A stretch of DNA of 64,000 bases from Polytrichum commune (taxonomy: Eukaryota > Streptophyta > Polytrichopsida > Polytrichales > Polytrichaceae): the NCBI GenBank assembly GCA_950295325.1, contig OX485809.1, positions 29,094,144-29,158,143 on the forward strand, read 5' to 3'. Positions within the stretch are counted from its first letter, which is position 1; every line of letters begins with the position of its first letter. The notes below the pieces were generated by a model that was not told the origin of the DNA, made no database searches, and saw nothing but the letters and a program-made list of their open reading frames with translations. The position numbers were made by a program, and so were the translations under genes. Below, one piece after another: positions 21,959 through 33,596 of this stretch.

Positions 21959-24882
21959 AGCTGAACCCATATTGAAGCCCTTTTAGTATGCTAGACACAG
22001 GAATGAGCCTTGGGAGGTTTGATTTTTTCACCATTGGATTCCAGATTTGTGGTATTTGACTATAACATAATCAATTCCCTCTAGGTGCTTTCAACTTGGA
22101 TTTTATTCTTCAACCAATATAAGTGAGTGTCTTCTTCCAGTATTGTATTGTAGAAATTTTTAATGCCAGTATTGAATATATTTTTGTCATGTATCCCAGT
22201 AGGCCTTCCAGAAGTGTTTCTGGGATACCTGCTTATGGATGTGGTAGCCCAGTCACCAATCCAATCTCATATTTAGCTCTAAACAGTGCAGTACAACAAA
22301 CAAAGACAAAGACACTAATTAGAACTCGGGAATGGGTCCTTATTGTGGGCACTTCCAATTGTGCAACAAATCATAAACACCACATACAGTTTCGACCCAT
22401 TTCAGTGCGGCATGTTGACAAAAATGTCAAAAGCTAAATAAATAGATTCTATATATACACCCATCAAATGGTCATGCACCTTCAACCTGCAATTGGGCCA
22501 TATAGAAGGATGTGTAACTTACATGTTCAACTTTAACAGTCATGATGAGAGAAATGTGCCTATGGACATCCTCTCTCAAGTGTTTGGAAATGATTTCATA
22601 TCCATCAGTGAAACTTCACCCTTGCACATTTTCAAAGGAAGGGAACTTCAACCCAAACCTGATGTGAGCTTTGAAGAGTTTCATCATTAAGAAAAATCAC
22701 TCCACAAATCATCTCTAGTATCAAATCATCTGAAATAGTATAATTTGGGTTGCATGCTATTTCAAACTTTTATGTTGGATGTATGAGAAGTACATTCGTT
22801 TGCAATAACTCCCTCTAAGGTTGGGCACATGGCCCAACTTTGTTGTTCTTCGAGTGTTTTTTAACCGTTGGGGAGGCAGGCAGCCGGACGAGCAGCTATA
22901 CATCACATCAAAAAAGTGGCTATAGAGAAGGCAAGCCACCACGCAAGCTGTAAAATATAATAAAAATGCATATTTTGTTTTACCCCAACATAATAAACTT
23001 GTTCTTATTTTACTTGACGGTGAATAAATATTTTCTGCAAGCAAATTTTACATTCGAATTGTAATTTCTTTTACTTTAATTGTTTCACTGCAAGTCTTTC
23101 AAGGGCCACCCGAGTTCTGGAAGTCCGAGCCATGCGCTCTCTCTCTCTCTCTCTCAACACCTCGCGATTATTTTTCATGCAGACCTTGAACGAGGGGTAT
23201 GGTAGGCATACTCAAAACAACATCAGTGTTCATGTTTTACCAAGCTTCAAGGGGGGACTACTTCCTTCCTTTAAGAGGGTTGTTACCTCATAGTGGATCC
23301 ACGGGGGCTTGTTTGTTATCAAGTTTTTTCTCTTGTTCAAGACTAAATATGTGAGGTATTTTGTGGATTTTTGGTGTACGTGTTTTGCGAGTTTCTTAAT
23401 TTCATGAGGGGTAAGTTGAGTTTTCTAAGTGGTTGCATTGATGGCTCATGGATGGCTCCTCTTACGCTGGTTGTGATGGTGATAAGGGGGTGGACATTCC
23501 AACCTTTTGTGTTGAGAGTTTGGATGAGTGAGTTAAATTTGGTGGGTTTTTTGAGGCTATGATAGTGGGGAATCTATTGTGACAATATGTAATTCAATGC
23601 ATTATGAGACATTTGGTGGGAAGGGTTGAGTAAGGTACTCCTAGTGTGAATAGTATGTATAGTCGGAGCCAGGTCGTGCATGTAAATGGTGCAAGAGAGC
23701 ATGTACATTGGAGCAACCATACATGTATTGAGTTATCTTGAGGACAAGAGTCGTGGTTACGTGCATTTGTGAGGGTGTGAAATATAGCGTGCTTGTTGGT
23801 TTGGAGTAAGTGAACTATTTGATGAATGCTTTGTTGTGGAGCACATCCTAGGCCTTTCGTGTTTGATGCCAATTTTAATATTTACTGACAAAAATGATAG
23901 AGTCAATACTAACAATGCTTTGTGAGGGATTTTGTGGCCGTCATTAAGTTGTGTCAAGCTAATTTATAACAACTCTATGTTGAATCCCAATATGAGTCTT
24001 AGAGTTGACCATCGCACAATTTTGGCCCAAACAAATGATGTTGATACGGGGGAGTACAGTTTGGTGACCAAGGAGGTACTTGCCAACACGACTTCTCACA
24101 TCTAGAGACAATATGCAGAGGCAAACTCTTTGATGGCTGATGAATTTGAGTCTCACTTTCTTGCTCAACATGCAATGGATGTTCTCGTGATAGTTAATCC
24201 TCGTAACTTTTGAAACCAAATGTAAGTGACAACTTCCCTTACCACATTTAGGTTCTTAAGGAGTTATGCTATATTTCTAGAAGGTCGATTGAAAATGTCA
24301 TTAATCTTGGCATATTGGACCTAACCACAAGGGGTTATCAATAGACAAAATGTTATACTTATTTTTAACTTGGTTCAAGCACAATAAAGTCGATAGCTCT
24401 TGATCCTTGTAAAAGTTAAAGTGAAAATGATTTTGGAACTATATAATAACTTTGAATTATGTGAAAATCTCATAAATGTTATTCATTTATTTATATTAGT
24501 TTTGATGATGCCCTCGAGTATATAATGATTTCAATGAACACGAGGAAAAAAACCCTCCAAGCTCAAAATACTTAAAGTCATGAAATTTACATCCAAAACT
24601 AGATCTAGCCACTTGCTTTTGAGGATTACTTTTCAAGATAAGTTGTAAATCTCCTCTTGATATTCTATATTTGAGTACTTAACACAACAATAGAAGGCAC
24701 CATGAAAAAAAAAAATCCAATTTAAACAATATCTTGCTGCTACTTTTAAGCATTTAAACAAAAATTGATGGTTTTAATATACCGTGCTTGCACTAACCTT
24801 TATAAAAATGGGAGCTTTGCAATAAGTTCAATTGAACTCAAGGTGTACATATTGAGTTGCAATAAGTTCAATGAACTATATA

Positions 24883-24896
24883 CTAACCTTGAGTTA
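24883..24896. repeat. SINE target-site duplication, left
   Basis: ctaaccttgagtta, repeated exactly at 25272-25285. Confidence 0.85.
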
Positions 24897-25271
24897 AGGC
24901 ACCACGGGCCTTGGCTTGGTGGTTAGGGCTCATGGCCCTCAATGAGGAGGTTGTGGGTTCTATTCCCCATGCTAGCGTGGTGCTCACCACCTTCGTCCAC
25001 CCAACTATGGTGGGGGGTCCTTGGACCTTGTTGTATGGGTACCTCAAAGTCCTTTGGGGGGATACCATGTCCGGTATCTTCAAGGCACTAGTGGCTAGCT
25101 AGGAACTAGTATAGTGTGTCACTACAGTGTCCATCCTCGAAAGGGGAGAGTAGTATTGTCCCAATTGTCCCCTTGTCCAGTGGGCATCGGGTCATTGGCA
25201 TTACGAACGGACACTTTATTCACGCCGGCCCCTTGCTAAAAAGGGACCGGAGTTTCTATCTATCTTTCTAT
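24897..25271 (+). mobile_element. tRNA-derived SINE sharing its 3' tail with the LINE
   Basis: A 375-bp element flanked by a 14-bp direct repeat (ctaaccttgagtta) at 24883-24896 and 25272-25285. The head has a pol III A box (tggcttggtgg, 24912-24922) and B box (ggttctattcc, 24956-24966) at tRNA spacing. The 3' third, from about 25126, carries cgaaaggggagagtagt, a tcattg..acgaacggacact block, attcacgccggcccc and a TATC-type end, aligned throughout with 16828-16960 of the LINE. By analogy with other SINE/LINE pairs it would be copied by the LINE enzyme. Confidence 0.88.
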
Positions 25272-25285
25272 CTAACCTTGAGTTA
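25272..25285. repeat. SINE target-site duplication, right
   Basis: Exact copy of 24883-24896; the first C may belong to the TATC tail. Confidence 0.85.
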
Positions 25286-28200
25286 GTTGTGGCTATGCAT
25301 GCTCAACAATATCGGATTCATGGAGGCTTTTCCATTCATAGATGCAATGATAGCTTGGAGGTCTGATAGGGTTCAATATGGGTTCATGCGGTAATTGGAC
25401 TTCGAAAAACCACTATCTCCCTCATTCAATGTACTTCATTGTTTTATTTGTGTGCAATTACATTGAATAGTCATATTACTATGGGCCACAATAATTTCCT
25501 AGAGGCCACATTAATCCTCATAATGAGAATCAATGTGAGCCACATTAACTTTCAATCCACACTAATTTTTTATAGAAATTTAGTGTGGGCCACCTTATGT
25601 GTTCTTTGAGGAAATGTGGGTGATTCTTTCATTTTGTAATATTTTTTGTCCTAAAATTCATATTTGATGTGTTGGTCAAAAGTCTTTGTGAAGACTTAGT
25701 AGAAGACCTAGTGGGGCATACTATCATATGAGCGGCAAGTGATAACACATGAGCAATGACATACAAAAATCAAATGGTTTAAGGTTCACATGTTTCCTAA
25801 AACCATGAATTTATTTCATGATAGAGTGGCCCATGTACATGGATATGGATGGGTTATATGGTTAACTCATTCACCAATTAAATTCACATGCGCCTTGGAT
25901 TTTCATTGTTGTGATAAATAGAGTGTCACGTAATGAGAGTAAGTAACTTTCACAAGCACATTTATAAATTGCAAATGAAATCATGTATGAAAATTGTAGC
26001 ATGGAATTGAATTATATGCATGTTGAAATGGTCCAAGGGAAGATGATATTTGCACACAAACACGAAGTCCATGGATTATGGTTTACTCAAAGAAAGGCAT
26101 TATGTGAAAACCAACCCACACAATCACATTGGAATACCTAAGACTACCAATAATGCTATTTACTCCCAATATCCTCCTCATTACCCTTGTTTGCCTCATC
26201 ATCTACATAAGTGCACTGAATCAATTGTTGGGATCTTTGACGATCAACCGGTGTCGACTCAAATGCCATAGCCTTAGCCACATTCTCTATATGTGGAGGA
26301 AGCAACATTGTGCTGGGAGGTGATTCTAGTTGGTTCACAATTATGTTCACATGAATTAAAACATCATATACATTACGAATTATAGCCATATGCAATACAA
26401 CGGTTTTAGTTATCAAATGGTAGCCACATTTACTTACTAATGCGAGAACGCTTTGCAACCTTCGACACATGTTTGTTTTCATCCATGAGAGATGTAGTAC
26501 GAGGTACACTTCCATGTGTGAGGAGAGGGATCTCTGCACATAATGGAGATAAAAATGGCATTGAATAGGGTTGAATCACCCTCCAATGCTGCAACGTGGC
26601 GACTGCTTCGCTTACATGCATGAATTGAAGCACGTGGACACAATGTAGACATCAATCATACACACAAAAACGTAGACATTGCAAAAATCAAATTTGAATG
26701 AGTGGCATTAAGGTCTATAAGCACTTGTGGATGCACAAGCATCAAGTCATTACATCATGCCTAACTTCTTTTTACTTTAACTAGAAATACGAGCATGCAA
26801 GCATCCTCGTGAAGGTAAGCATTGAGCTTCCCTTGACCCAAGGTCTTGAACTTGCATTAATTCCATTTCGACTACCAAATTAGTGTGGCCCACGTAAATC
26901 ATTACCACTCTGATTTTCAACCCCCATCAATAGGACTATTTAGTGGAGTTTAGGAATTGGGTTGCATGTAATTTTACCTTGAAATGGTTGAGTGCTTGAA
27001 TGTGGGTTAAATGTTGGGCAATCATGTGGCCCCTATTTCCACAACGTTGACCATAATTGGGAGGTGCTTCTAGGAGTAGGTGCTCTACAATCCTACTTAT
27101 TTGATATGACACATTTGGGAAACGAGAAAACCATTGTATTATCAAGGCATCACATACTCAATAATATGACAATTTGGACCTCTTTATCATAATAACAAGC
27201 TACTTCATGAAAGAAAATATTAGTTATTTTGCCACATGGACAAAATAAGATGCTTTCAAACATCTTTACAAATATGTAAACTTCCCTCATGAAAATCTAT
27301 GTGGACTTCAAGAAGGAATCAATAATTCGTTGGTGTTGCCACCTCAAATTAGTAACAAATATCTTATTCAACTGTTTGAATTGGCATGTAGTTTCATCAT
27401 GTATGCATGTGTTAACTTTAATGGGGTGTCCAGAGAAAATGTAGCTAATAATTGAGCACGATGTCGAGCATCTACCAAGTTTCAGAATAAGCACATGTTT
27501 CTCATCAACATCTAAAGAGTCCAAGAGCTCCACGTTAAGGTCAAAACTATGTGGCTCCAGTCTATGTCCCAAGGCCATGTCAACTAGCTTTGACATGCAA
27601 TATTCATCTTCAATGATGTCTTCAACTTCCAATATCAGATAATCTTCAAAAGGCATCTCATTTTGTCCAAGTTGTAGTTTTGAAATGAGGGGTGCCAAAA
27701 CTTCAATCTCCTTGGTCAAATTTCATTTTTCTTGTTGGCCCTCATTGGCAAATTTTGCACTCCAATCAGGTGGCAAAATTGATGATTTTCTCTAACAAAT
27801 TCAAATTATATGAAGATCCACTTTTGTCCAAACTTAATTCCCTTAGTTCCCATGGTTTAACATCAATTTATATTCAAATATGTTTTATCCACATTTCATA
27901 TGTGACTTTTATTTTATTTTATTTGTGTACTGATACATGTGTGGGACCCGTCACATATGCATTCTTTTTTATTACCTCTATAATATGACATTTTGGGGGT
28001 CCAAGGGTGCCATATTAATAATGCCACAGTCATATCATACATGTAGAGTTTAAGTAGAAAGTTTGTGTCATTATATTGAGGTTGTTGTACTAAAGAGGTA
28101 GGACTATACTTGCAAGGTTGGCTCAACTGCTTCATGGTTATGATGCTACACTAAATATTGGCTTTAGTATCACCCATGCTATTTGCCTTGCTCAATACTA

Positions 28201-28576
28201 ATGGTAATCCGCCCACGTAGTGTTCACAACACTGAATGTAAACCCAACTTTATTTATCATCCTTGTTAAGAAATAACCATACATTGTAGATTTACAACGT
28301 AGTAACTATTGTCACTTTCTAACTGATGTTTCATTCATCCGGATTTTGACCATCGGTGACAATATTTCATTACAAAATTGTTAGTTTGCAAAAATAAAAA
28401 TAAAAATACCAAACTTTGTTTCAATAATTGACATTGATTTCATCCAAATTCTAATCATCCGTGACAATGCTTGTGAACTTATTCACACGAGGTGTCATTA
28501 GAAAAACTTACCACGTTGAAATGAAACACCGTATGGCACTAAATACAATATTTAGTGTAGTCTTTGTTGTATGTTG

Positions 28577-28794
28577 CACTGAATATGATATTTAGTGTCA
28601 CTCGCTATTTGGATTTACACAATGTTGTATATTTTATTATTGATGTAATGTTTTCTACCAAGTAAAGTTGTTAATGTTCTATAATGTCCAAACGACCAAT
28701 TTAACACTTGTTGGTAGACTATGAAATATACAATAAATAGACATAGCATTGCATAATTCCAATTATTAATTGATGCTAAATATCATATCTAGCC
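28577..28794 (+). mobile_element. Mariner-like MITE, copy 1
   Basis: About 218 bp with imperfect terminal inverted repeats: CACTGAATATGATATTTAGT at the left and a diverged inverse (gctaaatatcatatctag) at the right. The inside shares the block taatgttctataatgtcca with copy 2 (30592) and, inverted, with copy 3 (41496). The right end is the most eroded of the three copies. Confidence 0.65.
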
Positions 28795-30591
28795 TTGTGA
28801 GTATGGTGCAACTCCGCGTTGTTTCAATATACCGTAGCTCTCTAGCAACTTGGGCAACTTTCTGCCTAACAATTTATTAAAGTGCGAAAGTAAGTTAGGC
28901 AACCTAGAAAACAATATTCTCAACTTGGACAGATTTAAAAAGTAATTCAAAAATAATCTAGACATTCATCCAAGTCATTTCTATAATTCATGGATGGTTT
29001 TCCTAATTTCATCTATGGCGGCTACAGTTAACTTAAACACTTTAACTAACCAACATTTCTTACCCTAAAGTTTAAGTGAGATCAATGCCACTTGAAGACA
29101 TTGTTGAAGTTATTTGATGCTACTCTATTGGATTCCAGTCAAGGTCACTTGCATCATTATTGTGATTTTAGGCACTCTTTAAATGTTGTTACTTTTTTTG
29201 GATACTCAACAAAATTAATTCCCAATAATTTAGGCACCTTTAAAATTATTTATTTTATGCCCAAGCTGCTAGAGAGCTACAGTTGGGTGCAACTTTGAAG
29301 AGCATTTTCACCTTGCTACCGTAAGTGTGGAAATATTCATGATTAGACTAGTTAATTTTTTAAATATTATTATTATTACTATTATTTTCATATGGGTTTC
29401 TCCCTCAGAGTTTACTTTATGAAGTTTTTAATGCAGTTTTCATGTTGAGAGACTAAAAGCTTGGGAGCTAATAGCAACCATAAAGAACTTGATACAAATA
29501 GCCAATTTGGCATAAAGGTGAGGCTTTCACAACATTACTAAGTAACTACATGATGGTCTCTTTTTAAAAAAGAGGTTGCGATTAAAAAACTATGATAATA
29601 TACAAATGCTTGTCAAAAAGTTCATAATATACAACATGTATGTTCCTTGTAAATTGGTAGAGTTAAAAGGACAATGTTGCTCATTTGATACCTAGTCTCG
29701 TGGAATGCGGTCAAGGAGTTGCGTAATGTTATGTCACACGCCAAAATTGGCAACTCCTGACTATTAACTTAGCCATCTTTGCTAGGTATTCATACTTGGC
29801 AATGAGAAACCATAAGCTCGTTGTTTCAAATTTTCTTAAAATTACAAATTCACTCAACATTTGATTTAGCGTGGCTGCAATAGTCTCCAAAATGTTGATG
29901 CTAAGTATTGTGGGCTACATTATAAACAACGACACCAACACATAACCATTGAGCACATGAGATGGTATTTTGGGATCGGGAAAAAGAACGCCTGCCACAA
30001 AGTATAACCCTTTCTTTCCCATGCCCTCAATCTTGACCGTCGATCTTCGTGATTAGAGGGTTTGAAGGAGAGGCTGCCAAAATGGATATGATCAGTAACT
30101 CCTCTCGTCAATCCTCCTGGCCCTCAAAGGTTACCTAGTCCTAAAAACTCTGGAGATGGAGATAACTTGTAGATGCACACTATACACCACCCCACCTTGT
30201 AGGTTACCACAATGATATTAGATGAGAAATAGCGAGCATTCGAGAGACTTCCAATCAAATGAGATCCAATTGAATCATGTCTTACTTGGGTTGTTTTGAA
30301 CATTTAATCTATTCTTGAAAATAGACTTCAATAATACAAAGAATCATCATTATCGCATAAACCCTTGCTAAATGCTTATTATTATTATTGTATATTTTGG
30401 TATTTTACATAATATTAAAGTTTCCATTGAAGTCGCACGGGTAAGACGGGCATGTGGAGAGGTTGATGCAAATCAACTCCCTTGAGTATGAGATTCCACT
30501 CTATTGTAATACGTGATGGTGTGTGTATACTTTGGACTCCACTATAGTGCATAATATTCACCATATTGTATATTTTATGCCATCGGTACTA

Positions 30592-30811
30592 CACCGTTTA
30601 TGGTATTTAGTGTCACTTACGATTTGGAGTGATGCAATGCTACAACTTTTTATTGTTAATGTAAATTTTTGACCAAGTAAGAGATGTTTATTAGTCTATA
30701 ATGTCCACACAACCAATTTGATATTTGTTTGTAAAAGATGAGGTTTGTAGCAAATAGTTATAGCATTGGGTAGTTCCAGATCGGAAGTGACACTAATTAC
30801 CATAAACATTG
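30592..30811 (+). mobile_element. Mariner-like MITE, copy 2
   Basis: 220 bp, bounded by TA on both sides (30590-30591 and 30812-30813). Left end CACCGTTTATGGTATTTAGT; right end its near inverse through ccataaacattg. It holds no ORF. TA flanks and length fit a Tc1/mariner-type non-autonomous element. Confidence 0.7.
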
Positions 30812-31184
30812 TACTAATATATAGTGTATTGCAATGATCATCCCGATTAGTGTGTGTGGTACTAATTTCCGAAACGTGCACTATTTTGCGAGGTCTCAAA
30901 AGTAGCGAGGGTTGAATTAATTTTTAAAGTGCTACCAAATTTATGAATCCATGCTCATTTACCATACATTTCAAGGAAACGAGTGTGTGCTCTAAGGTGC
31001 TTGTAGAGTGATAAAAAAATTATATGCAAACACATGCTTTGTCAATGACTAGTACAAGGATGAACAATGCCAATAATTTCAATCAACAGTGCTCCTATGC
31101 TTAGTGTTTTCAGTGAATAGTGTCGAGATGAACAAATACTTCCTAGATCTTTTGGTGCACTAATTTCATTGCATAAAGAAATCA

Positions 31185-31266
31185 AGTATCACCTTCACTA
31201 CATTAATTATCCTAGTTAGTGAAGGTGGGCTTATAGTGCGTGTAAGAAATTAGTGAAGGTGATACT
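31185..31266. repeat. Short foldback (82 bp)
   Basis: Left arm agtatcaccttcacta...aatt and right arm aattagtgaaggtgatact are inverse copies around a ~40-bp loop. This could be a tiny MITE or a solo hairpin. Confidence 0.6.
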
Positions 31267-31853
31267 AAATTTCTTCATAGTTTAAAATCAGTAGCAACTA
31301 GAAAAATCCATGATTTCGGGATCCCAATTTGTCAAAGTGTCAAAATGCCAGAAACTCTCAATGCAAACTCTCTTCAGTTTCTTAGTGTTAAGAGATGCCT
31401 CAGGAGTGAGTGGCGCCAATTGTTAAGAAGAAAAGAAGCCTCTTCGAGCTCAAGAAAACAAATTATGCACTCTACGAACACCTCAAGGCACACACTAATT
31501 TTCTTGAAAGGTGTGGTAAACGAGCATGATTCATGAATCTAATATCACTTAGTAAAAAAAATTCAACCCTCACTAATTATTTATGAGAGTTGGCAAAATA
31601 GTGCGTGTTTTGGGAACTAGTAGCACAAGCAATAATTGGGATAATCAATGTAATTTCTCACACGCACAATCAGCCCTCGCTCGCTAATCGGGATAATCTG
31701 TGGAATTTTTGCACACACACACACTGTTAGCCCTCCTTCACAAATTGGGATAATCAGTGTAATTTCCCAAACACATTACTAAGATTCTCGAATGTTTGGT
31801 GAGTTTAGACTGAACACTCCAAATATTCAAGAATCTTAGCCATTGCCCATAGA

Positions 31854-31878
31854 ATGCCATGCCATGCCATGCCATGCC
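31854..31878. repeat. (ATGCC)5 microsatellite
   Basis: Five perfect units of ATGCC. Confidence 0.9.
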
Positions 31879-32031
31879 TAAGCTAAGTAATGTTATGTCG
31901 CCCTCCCTCACTAATTGGGATAATAATCAGTGTTGCCTTATTAGTGATAATAAAAGAAGAGGCCAAATTATGATAGTACACGTCTGTGGAAGTGGCCACG
32001 TCATCCACAAGAGACGGATGTACGCACGCAC

Positions 32032-32060
32032 GGATGGATGGATGGATGGATGGATGGATG
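32032..32060. repeat. (GGAT)7 microsatellite
   Basis: Seven perfect GGAT units, about 1.5 kb upstream of the peptidase start. Confidence 0.9.
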
Positions 32061-33596
32061 AACACTGGTTGCGGGGAGCGAACGAGTCCTTCGTTGTTGC
32101 AGCCCTAGTTTCTTGCTTTGACTCCCTCCGCCTCCTGCGCCATCTCTCCTCCCCCTTCTTGCGCCTGCGGGACCGGATCCTCCCTTCCCCCGCTCCACTT
32201 CGCTAACGCCCGCGGACGGATTGACGCTGCTGCTGCCATCGCAATTGCAATTACGCTTAAAGTTGCAAATCATTCCCAATTGGTGGCGAACTTACTTACT
32301 TACAATTCCACAGACTTCGTCTTAACTAATAACCCTCCATCAGGGCGCTGCCCGATGCCACCATATGAAGTGGCCCCTCCCAGAGACGTGGTCCAGCACC
32401 GCTGCGTGTGTTGATGAGATGACGGATTAGGCGGTAGGTTGCCGAGGCTCGATGGGGTGCGGTATGGAGGAATTTGGTGAGCTCGGGCGCAACTTACTAT
32501 TCACTAAGGTTTTTGTTTTTGTTGTTGTTTGGAGTTGTGAGGGAGCTTAGCCTGTTTGAGGGTTTGGCACTTTGTGGAGAATTTGATGTATTGGCTATCG
32601 GTTCCAGCTGTCGTGTCACTTTGGCCCTGGCCGTATCTTTGCCCAATGGACCGAATTCGTACGAGCCAGGGCCAAGGGCAAAGATCAGGGAAGAGAGGAT
32701 TGTTTGTCTGTTTCGTCGTTCGTCTTGCGGACTATCGAGTTACGTTGTCGATGACCGATGCTAGAAGTCGGTGTGTGTTTCCCCTGGACTTCAGAGATGC
32801 TGTTTTGTTTGGTTAGTCAACTGGAAACAGTTGTTTTTAGTAGGTACCCTCTCTCCCTCTGCCCGTGAGCATGTCACGCATCTTTTACCTAGGTGGACAT
32901 TTTGGAGAAATAGGAGCTCCTTGATCGGGCGAGGAGCAAATTGAGTTGTATTACAGCTTGATCCTCAGTGTATATGTCCATTAAGAACGAGTGGTGTGGT
33001 CTGGACTGGATATCCTTGTTCTCTTGCTCTTTTTATCTTAATTCGAAGCCCAGCCGCTTTCATTTGAATCGTTTAATTTGAAGCTATGGATTTCTGGAAG
33101 CCTTGCCAGTCTCATTCCGTTGTGTTTTGACTGACATGCTGTTTTGATGCTCCTTTCATACTCGTCTGATGATGGCAGGACAAGTGATCCACAGCAGCTC
33201 TACGATTTCAAATTAAATGCTGCAGTTTTATTGGTGTGTCCGCCACGTCATGTTATTTTGCGACGATTTTACTGGTGGATAGTGGAAAGTTGTACAGATT
33301 GATATAATGCCCCGAAATGTCCATAAAGCTGGATGTCACTATTGGGGTATGAAGTTTCCGAAGTTACAAGAGCAACAGCAACTCGCGGGTTCGATAGGAG
33401 AGTTGAAGTGGATGATGCAACAAGTCCTCCTGCCGTAAGGTGTAGCGGTATCGAGAGGTTTTCTTTCTTTGGGTGGTGTGGAATGCTCGGTAGCAGTTTG
33501 TCTGCTCAAACCCATCATAGTAGTGCGCACATCAGCGAGGGTTCCGAATTCGCAGCAGGCCCACCTTTTTTCACCCCTCCTCATCATCAAACCACC

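Larger units (their letters stand above)
21545..33332. other. Long intergenic region with scattered repeats, no confident gene
   Basis: About 11.8 kb of AT-rich DNA. The supported contents are a tRNA-like relic, one SINE, two mariner-like MITEs, a small foldback and microsatellites, listed separately. A palindrome (gtatcccag/ctgggatac) lies near 22193-22228. The minus-strand open stretches 26539-26156 and 27719-27297 have protein-like composition and could be decayed transposon fragments, but I recognise no domain. A relative of the Stowaway-like MITE at 60414 seems to lie around 25475-25640 (gggccacaataat, gaggccacattaa). From 31620 to 31930 a degenerate unit with aattgggataatcagtgt recurs about four times. 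The last 1.3 kb is probably the peptidase promoter and 5' leader. Confidence 0.5.

Noticed and set aside
24883-25102. Two opposite ORFs of about 65 residues near 24.9-25.1 kb
   Set aside because: They fall inside the SINE, which is transcribed by pol III and non-coding.
26156-27719. Minus-strand open stretches with protein-like composition
   Set aside because: No motif, start context or splice structure could be supported; perhaps transposon remains, not called as genes.
31620-31930. Repeated aattgggataatcagtgt units as a possible CRISPR-like or satellite array
   Set aside because: The units are few, irregular in spacing and diverged, and the context is plant nuclear DNA; probably fragments of a degenerate repeat.
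33333-33596. Upstream in-frame Met extending the peptidase by 88 residues
   Set aside because: The extra residues look like translated leader and show no propeller features; the start at 33597 gives the family's usual length. It cannot be excluded without transcripts.
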